Origin: Acidobacteriota bacterium
GTDB taxonomy: Bacteria; Acidobacteriota; UBA6911; RPQK01; JAJDTT01
Direction of reading: 5' to 3'
DNA: 64,000 bases
Assembly: GCA_028874215.1 (NCBI GenBank)
Contig: JAPPLF010000027.1
Span: forward strand, 20,769 to 84,768
Below are positions 60,524 through 64,000 of this stretch, piece by piece. Numbering within the stretch: position 1 is the first letter of the stretch; the number at the start of each line of letters is the position of its first letter. A program made the position numbers and the translations under genes. The notes beneath the pieces were generated by a model. That model was given only the letters and a program-made list of their open reading frames with translations, ran no database searches and was not told the origin of the DNA.

Positions 60524-61894
60524 ATGACACGTGAATCCGCAGTTTCTCTGGGACGGGACATCGACTTCGACGGATCGGCGGGAGGAACCAAGCTCCTCGG
60601 CATCACGGTTCGTCCGACCGAGGAGAACCAGGAGTTCCTGCTCTGGGTGACCCTGATCGGGAGGGAGAAGGGTTCCGGTCAACCCCTGGCGACGTTCGAG
60701 CTGAACCAGGATCAGGCCACACTGGCCACGGCGGCGCTGAGACCCGACGACTCTCCGGATCACTTCCTGGTCAGCACCACGCAGGATGATCCGGACGACG
60801 TCGAGTTCACCCTGCGCGCCGAGGACGCCGGTGGAGACGCGGAGATGCTGGCGGGGACCTCGCTGGTGGTGGAGTCTCCCAAGGCGGACTTCACCGTCGT
60901 CGAGAAGTTCTCGGCCAGGGAGGCAATCGGTTCGGTCGGCGACCTCACGTTGGTCTGGGACCCACCCAACGATTGTATTCGGGTCACCTGGACGGCTGCG
61001 GAACATGCCGGCTACCACAAGTGGCGGCATGACCAGGGCACCGGGACCTGGACGGATTGGGAGCGGGTTGACGGAAACTCCGCGATCATTCTCAGTCCGA
61101 CCCGTGGAGTTACCTACAACATCGAGGTCCGGGGCCACCGGTCCGAGGACGACTTCGGGCCGACCGCCACGGAAGATGTGGATGTGCCGCCCGCGAGCCG
61201 CCTGACGAGTTACGACACGAGCCACCAGACCAGCCGCACGACGAGGTGGACCACCTCTTATTTGACGTGGTACGAGACCTGCCGGTACACACCGGTGGAC
61301 AGGACGATCTGCCGAACGACCTGGCACACGACCTGCAAGGATACACAGTTGCCGGACAGGACGACCTGCCGAACGACCTGGCACACGACCTGCCAGAATA
61401 CAACGAATACGACCTGCTGGCTGACGTGTGAACATTTGTCGCGGTTGACTAGTCAGATTACCAGTCGGGTGGTGCGTTACCAAACGGCGGCCGGGCGCGA
61501 CACCACTCGGCAGACCAGTCGCATCACGGAGCCCTTGCCGCCTGAACCGGAACGCGAGACCACCTACGACACCACCTACTTCACCAGCGGGACTCGCCGG
61601 ACCAGCCACACCACGACCTGGACGACGAAATGGACGACGAAATGGACGTCTTGTACCACAAGGTGTACGGATACCACATGGAGGACCTGCTGGACGACCA
61701 GATACCCGACCTGCTGGACGGTCCTCGGGTCAACCCCGCAGACTTGCTGGACGGTCCACTACACGACCTGCTGGACGACCCGGGGAAGACGGCGGACTTG
61801 CTACCATACCTGCCACACCACGAAGCGCGTGACGAGCGGAACGACCCGTTATCTGACGAGTTATGAGACGAGCCGGGAGACGAGTCTGACGTGA
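60524..61894 (+). CDS. Fibronectin-III-like protein with long Thr/Cys/Trp/Arg tetrapeptide-repeat tail
   Basis: The 456-residue protein has an N-terminal region (1-140) with TLIGREKGSGQPLATFELNQ and an FnIII-like domain (about 140-225, LTLVWDPPNDCIRVTWTAAE, YNIEVRGHRSEDD). From residue 227 to the end it is low complexity: by hand count 77 of 230 residues are Thr, with 15 Cys and 13 Trp, and very few acidic residues. For stretches Thr occurs every fourth residue (LTSY DTSH QTSR; RTTC RTTW HTTC). The frame is continuous with the globular part. The family is unknown to me. It may be a fibre, adhesin or cell-surface-like tail. Confidence 0.7.
   Translation: MTRESAVSLGRDIDFDGSAGGTKLLGITVRPTEENQEFLLWVTLIGREKGSGQPLATFELNQDQATLATAALRPDDSPDHFLVSTTQDDPDDVEFTLRAEDAGGDAEMLAGTSLVVESPKADFTVVEKFSAREAIGSVGDLTLVWDPPNDCIRVTWTAAEHAGYHKWRHDQGTGTWTDWERVDGNSAIILSPTRGVTYNIEVRGHRSEDDFGPTATEDVDVPPASRLTSYDTSHQTSRTTRWTTSYLTWYETCRYTPVDRTICRTTWHTTCKDTQLPDRTTCRTTWHTTCQNTTNTTCWLTCEHLSRLTSQITSRVVRYQTAAGRDTTRQTSRITEPLPPEPERETTYDTTYFTSGTRRTSHTTTWTTKWTTKWTSCTTRCTDTTWRTCWTTRYPTCWTVLGSTPQTCWTVHYTTCWTTRGRRRTCYHTCHTTKRVTSGTTRYLTSYETSRETSLT
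61202..61891 (+). repeat. 12-bp-period coding repeat of the Thr-rich tail
   Basis: 690 bases built from degenerate 12-base units around ACGACCTG(C/G) and ACGAG. They encode x-T-x-x tetrapeptides, interrupted near 61526-61558 by a Pro/Glu-rich break (PLPPEPERE). Other frames through it are also open for stretches but encode different biased peptides. Confidence 0.8.
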
Positions 61895-62813
61895 GGACAA
61901 AATGAAGCACGTGGATCCCAGCGCCAAGATGTCGGCCCGGCAGGTGCGCCGGCGGGAAAAGCTGCCGCAGGACGGCAGGGAAGCCGCCGACCGGCTGGAG
62001 CGCCTGGAGAAAGTCCTGCGGGAAACGATGCGTCCGGACGTTCCGACGTTCGACGTGAACAGTGTGCAGGGGGCGGATTTCGCCGAATGGACCTACACGG
62101 AGGGGCTGGGGTTCCTTCTCGTCTCCACGCAGTCCGTCGAGATCAATGCCCGGCTGATCGACGAGGCGGCGGCGTGGCCGGGGACCCCCGAGGTGGATTA
62201 CGCCGGGCAGATGGCGAGTTCCCTGACCGACAAATGGCGGCTGGACGCCGGGAACGGGTTGAGCACGGGGAGCAAGGTGTTCTTTCCCCCGGGCGGGAAT
62301 TTCGGCTGGATCGTGAACACGGACAACGTGCTGCGGGCCTTCGGGTTGGATCCGGCGTGGCTGTTGAAGCCCCACCCGGTCACTTCGGATGACGACGTGC
62401 GCGAAGCCAAGCGGACGTTCGGGGTCATGCGGATCCTGCACCGGGACACGAGCGGCATGCGGGCGCTCCGCTCGGCCGAGGTCGTCGGGTACACCACGGC
62501 GAGCGAGATGGGACTGGTGGCGATGGCGGCCGGGAAGCCCGTGGTGGACTTCACGAAGTTCGAGTTCGAGCACCGTGGGCGGTATTATCCCTTCTACCGC
62601 GCCATCCGTCAGTCCCCCGAGGACCCACGAGCGGTACTGAACCGAATCCTGAACTGTCCCTGGTCCGGGGCGGTTCACCTGGACATGGACAACGAAGAAG
62701 CGGGAAAGCGGTTCCGGCTCTACAAGGAGAAATCCCTGGAATTGCGAGCCTCGTTCCGGCCTCTCGTTCCCCTGGCGCAAGGTCCGATTCCTTCCCCGCA
62801 GCCGCCATCGTGA
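61855..62813 (+). repeat. Tandem duplication, unit 1
   Basis: The unit begins in the last codons of the Thr-repeat gene (GACGAG at 61855) and runs through the 303-aa gene. It repeats at an offset of 971 bases. Confidence 0.9.
61902..62813 (+). CDS. GT-B-like protein, tandem copy 1
   Basis: The 303-residue protein has a basic coiled N terminus (VRRREKLPQDGREAADRLER), then LLVSTQSVEINARLIDEAAA, and WLLKPHPVTSDDDVREAKR. A terminal fold follows with AEVVGYTTASEMGLVAMAAG-KPVV. The KPHP stretch and the S/T-E-x-G-L-x-A-x-x-x-GKPV stretch resemble the acceptor- and nucleotide-binding halves of GT-B enzymes such as capsule or glycerophosphate transferases. This is a judgement from motifs only. The gene begins seven bases after the Thr-repeat stop, so modification of that protein is conceivable. 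Confidence 0.6.
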   Translation: MKHVDPSAKMSARQVRRREKLPQDGREAADRLERLEKVLRETMRPDVPTFDVNSVQGADFAEWTYTEGLGFLLVSTQSVEINARLIDEAAAWPGTPEVDYAGQMASSLTDKWRLDAGNGLSTGSKVFFPPGGNFGWIVNTDNVLRAFGLDPAWLLKPHPVTSDDDVREAKRTFGVMRILHRDTSGMRALRSAEVVGYTTASEMGLVAMAAGKPVVDFTKFEFEHRGRYYPFYRAIRQSPEDPRAVLNRILNCPWSGAVHLDMDNEEAGKRFRLYKEKSLELRASFRPLVPLAQGPIPSPQPPS

Positions 62814-62825
62814 CCCGTCGGGCGC

Positions 62826-63784
62826 GACGAGTTGTGAGACGAGCCGAAACACGAGTCTGACGTGAGGACAAAATGAGGCACGTGGATCCCGGCGCCAAGA
62901 TGTCGGCCCGGCAGGTGCGGCAGAGGGGAAAGCTGCCGCAGGACGGCAGGGAAGCCGCCGACCGGCTGGAGCGCCTGGAGAAAGTCCTTCGGGAAACGAT
63001 GCGCCCGGACGTTCCGTCGTTCGACGTGATCAGTGTGCAGCGGGCGGATTTCGACGAATGGACCTACACGGAGGGGCTGGGGTTCCTCCTCGTGTCCACG
63101 CAGTCCGTCGAGATCAATACCCGGCTGATCGACGAGGCGGCGGCGTGGCGGGGGACCCCCGAGGTGGATTACGCCGGGCAGATGGCAAGTACCCTGACCG
63201 ACAAGTGGCGGCTGGACGCCGGGGACGAGTTGAGTGCGGGAAGCAAGGTGTTCTTTTCCCCGGGCGCGAATTTCAATTGGATCGTGAACAGGGACAACGT
63301 GCTGCGCGCCTTCGGGTTGGATCCGGCGTGGCTGTTGAAGCCCCACCCGGTCACTCCGGAAGGCGACGTGCGTGAGGCCAAGCGGACGTTCGGGGTCACG
63401 CGGATCCTGCACCGGGACACGAGCGGGATGCGGGCGCTCCGCTCGGCCGAGGCCGTCGGATACACCACGGCGAGCGAGATGGGACTGGTGGCGATGGCGG
63501 CCGGCAAGCCCGTGGTGGACTTCACCAGGTTCGAGTTCGAGTACCGGGGGCAGTACCATCCCTTCTACCGCGCCATCCGTCAGTCCCCCGAGGACCCACG
63601 AGCGGTGCTGAACCGGATCCTGAACTGTCCCTGGTCCGGGGCGGTTCACCTGGACACGGACAACGAAGAAGCGGGGAAGCGGTTCCGGCTCTACAAGGAG
63701 AAATCCCTGGAGTTGCGAGCTTCGTTCCGGCCTCTGGTTCCCCTGGCGCAAGGTCCGAGTCCCTCCCCCAAACGGCCATCGCGA
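62826..63784 (+). repeat. Tandem duplication, unit 2
   Basis: Starts with a second copy of the Thr-gene 3' end (GACGAGTTGTGAGACGAGCC) that no longer belongs to a gene, then the leader GTGAGGACAAAATGA and the gene itself. Divergence between units is modest and scattered, so the duplication is recent but not brand new. Confidence 0.9.
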
Positions 63785-63805
63785 CCCGCCGGGCGCGACA
63801 AGTGA
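62873..63805 (+). CDS. GT-B-like protein, tandem copy 2
   Basis: The 310-residue near-copy of the preceding gene keeps LLKPHPVTPEGDVREAKRTF and TTASEMGLVAMAAGKPVVDF. Differences lie mainly in surface-like positions (e.g. FDVISVQRADFDE) and in the tail, which is longer and basic (PKRPSRPAGRDK). Most changes keep the frame, and both copies look functional. Same reservations about function as copy 1. Confidence 0.6.
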   Translation: MRHVDPGAKMSARQVRQRGKLPQDGREAADRLERLEKVLRETMRPDVPSFDVISVQRADFDEWTYTEGLGFLLVSTQSVEINTRLIDEAAAWRGTPEVDYAGQMASTLTDKWRLDAGDELSAGSKVFFSPGANFNWIVNRDNVLRAFGLDPAWLLKPHPVTPEGDVREAKRTFGVTRILHRDTSGMRALRSAEAVGYTTASEMGLVAMAAGKPVVDFTRFEFEYRGQYHPFYRAIRQSPEDPRAVLNRILNCPWSGAVHLDTDNEEAGKRFRLYKEKSLELRASFRPLVPLAQGPSPSPKRPSRPAGRDK

Positions 63806-64000
63806 AGCGGTGGATTCTCTCCAGGGCCGTCTCGATTCTCACAGAGAAATAGACCGTTCCGGGTTCGCCGATGGTTGATGGCGTCGTCTGGGCGTCGGCA
63901 TTTCAATAAGGTTTCAGGAATTTCGTATATACTCTCCAGCCAAGTATTTTTTACTTGCCATCTTCGATTTGCTCACGGCTTCTTGTGCGCCGGACCCGAC
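63806..64000. other. Right-edge non-coding stretch with AT-rich inverted repeat
   Basis: 195 bases with no gene that I can support. GC falls toward the edge. CAAGTA-TTTTT-TACTTG (63941-63957) is a perfect 6-bp inverted repeat downstream of TCGTATATACTC. It could be an operator or weak terminator, or mark an element boundary. Confidence 0.4.

Noticed and set aside
61630..61866. Acidic Asp/Leu-rich frame inside the Thr repeat as a separate gene
   Set aside because: It exists only because 12-base repeats stay open in several frames; the Thr frame is continuous with the globular N-terminal region.
61202..61891. Possible CRISPR array
   Set aside because: The period is 12 bases, the units are degenerate and continuous with a coding frame, and there are no spacers.
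60524..61894. Diversity-generating retroelement target
   Set aside because: There is no reverse transcriptase, no template repeat and no adenine-biased variable region in the window; the bias comes from tetrapeptide repetition.

Overview
The window is high-GC, densely coded bacterial chromosome and most likely comes from an Acidobacteriota-type genome. The main taxonomic clue is a VWFA-related protein (26715-28490) of a class long associated with Acidobacteria. Supporting context is a Gram-negative envelope set (kdsA/kdsD, TamB, Omp85) and many Tat- or Sec-exported catabolic proteins (sulfatase, Gfo/Idh, amidohydrolase, FG-GAP protein). The species cannot be named from sequence alone.

Layout. 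0-7.6 kb: the 5' part of trmI leaving the left edge, a TolB/M28/PDZ exported peptidase, a small orphan gene, tRNA-Asp, an MFS permease, and an aminotransferase/ornithine cyclodeaminase-like pair. 7.7-10.3 kb: a secreted ankyrin protein whose 3' end is copied on the far side of an AbrB/PemK toxin-antitoxin module. 10.4-15.4 kb: a heme-tagged exported protein, an Nramp-like permease, an RraA-like lyase and a Tat sugar isomerase-like protein. 15.6-25.2 kb: a continuous moxR-bat (aerotolerance-type) operon with an extra coiled-coil membrane gene and a terminal ankyrin gene. 25.3-35.8 kb: sulfatase, VWFA protein, phosphatase-like protein, 14-repeat FG-GAP protein, AbrB/PIN toxin-antitoxin pair, amidohydrolase, carboxypeptidase-regulatory-like protein, tRNA-Cys. 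36-39.2 kb: bioF-bioD-bioA. 39.3-47 kb: a minus-strand outer-membrane assembly cluster, tamB - Omp85 (about seven POTRA units) - SurA-like. 47.3-51 kb: infA with a basic N-terminal tail, a PQQ-repeat protein, a Gfo/Idh oxidoreductase, a small conserved protein and a winged-helix gene.

52.2-63.8 kb is the unusual part. Two paralogous segments about 5.35 kb apart each carry a divergent pair of 49-codon ribbon-helix-helix-like genes. The left copy is decayed and abuts kdsA. The right copy leads into an intact phage-like string: T4-type lysozyme, holin-like protein, a 24-codon gene, a tail-like structural protein, a fibronectin-like protein with a 230-residue Thr/Cys/Trp/Arg tetrapeptide-repeat tail, and a tandemly duplicated GT-B-like protein. 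kdsA, kdsD and a cytoplasmic kinase-receiver-winged-helix fusion lie between the two copies. I read this as a small domesticated or degenerate phage-derived lysis/fibre island, possibly with an O-modified fibre. The sequence suggests this but does not prove it.
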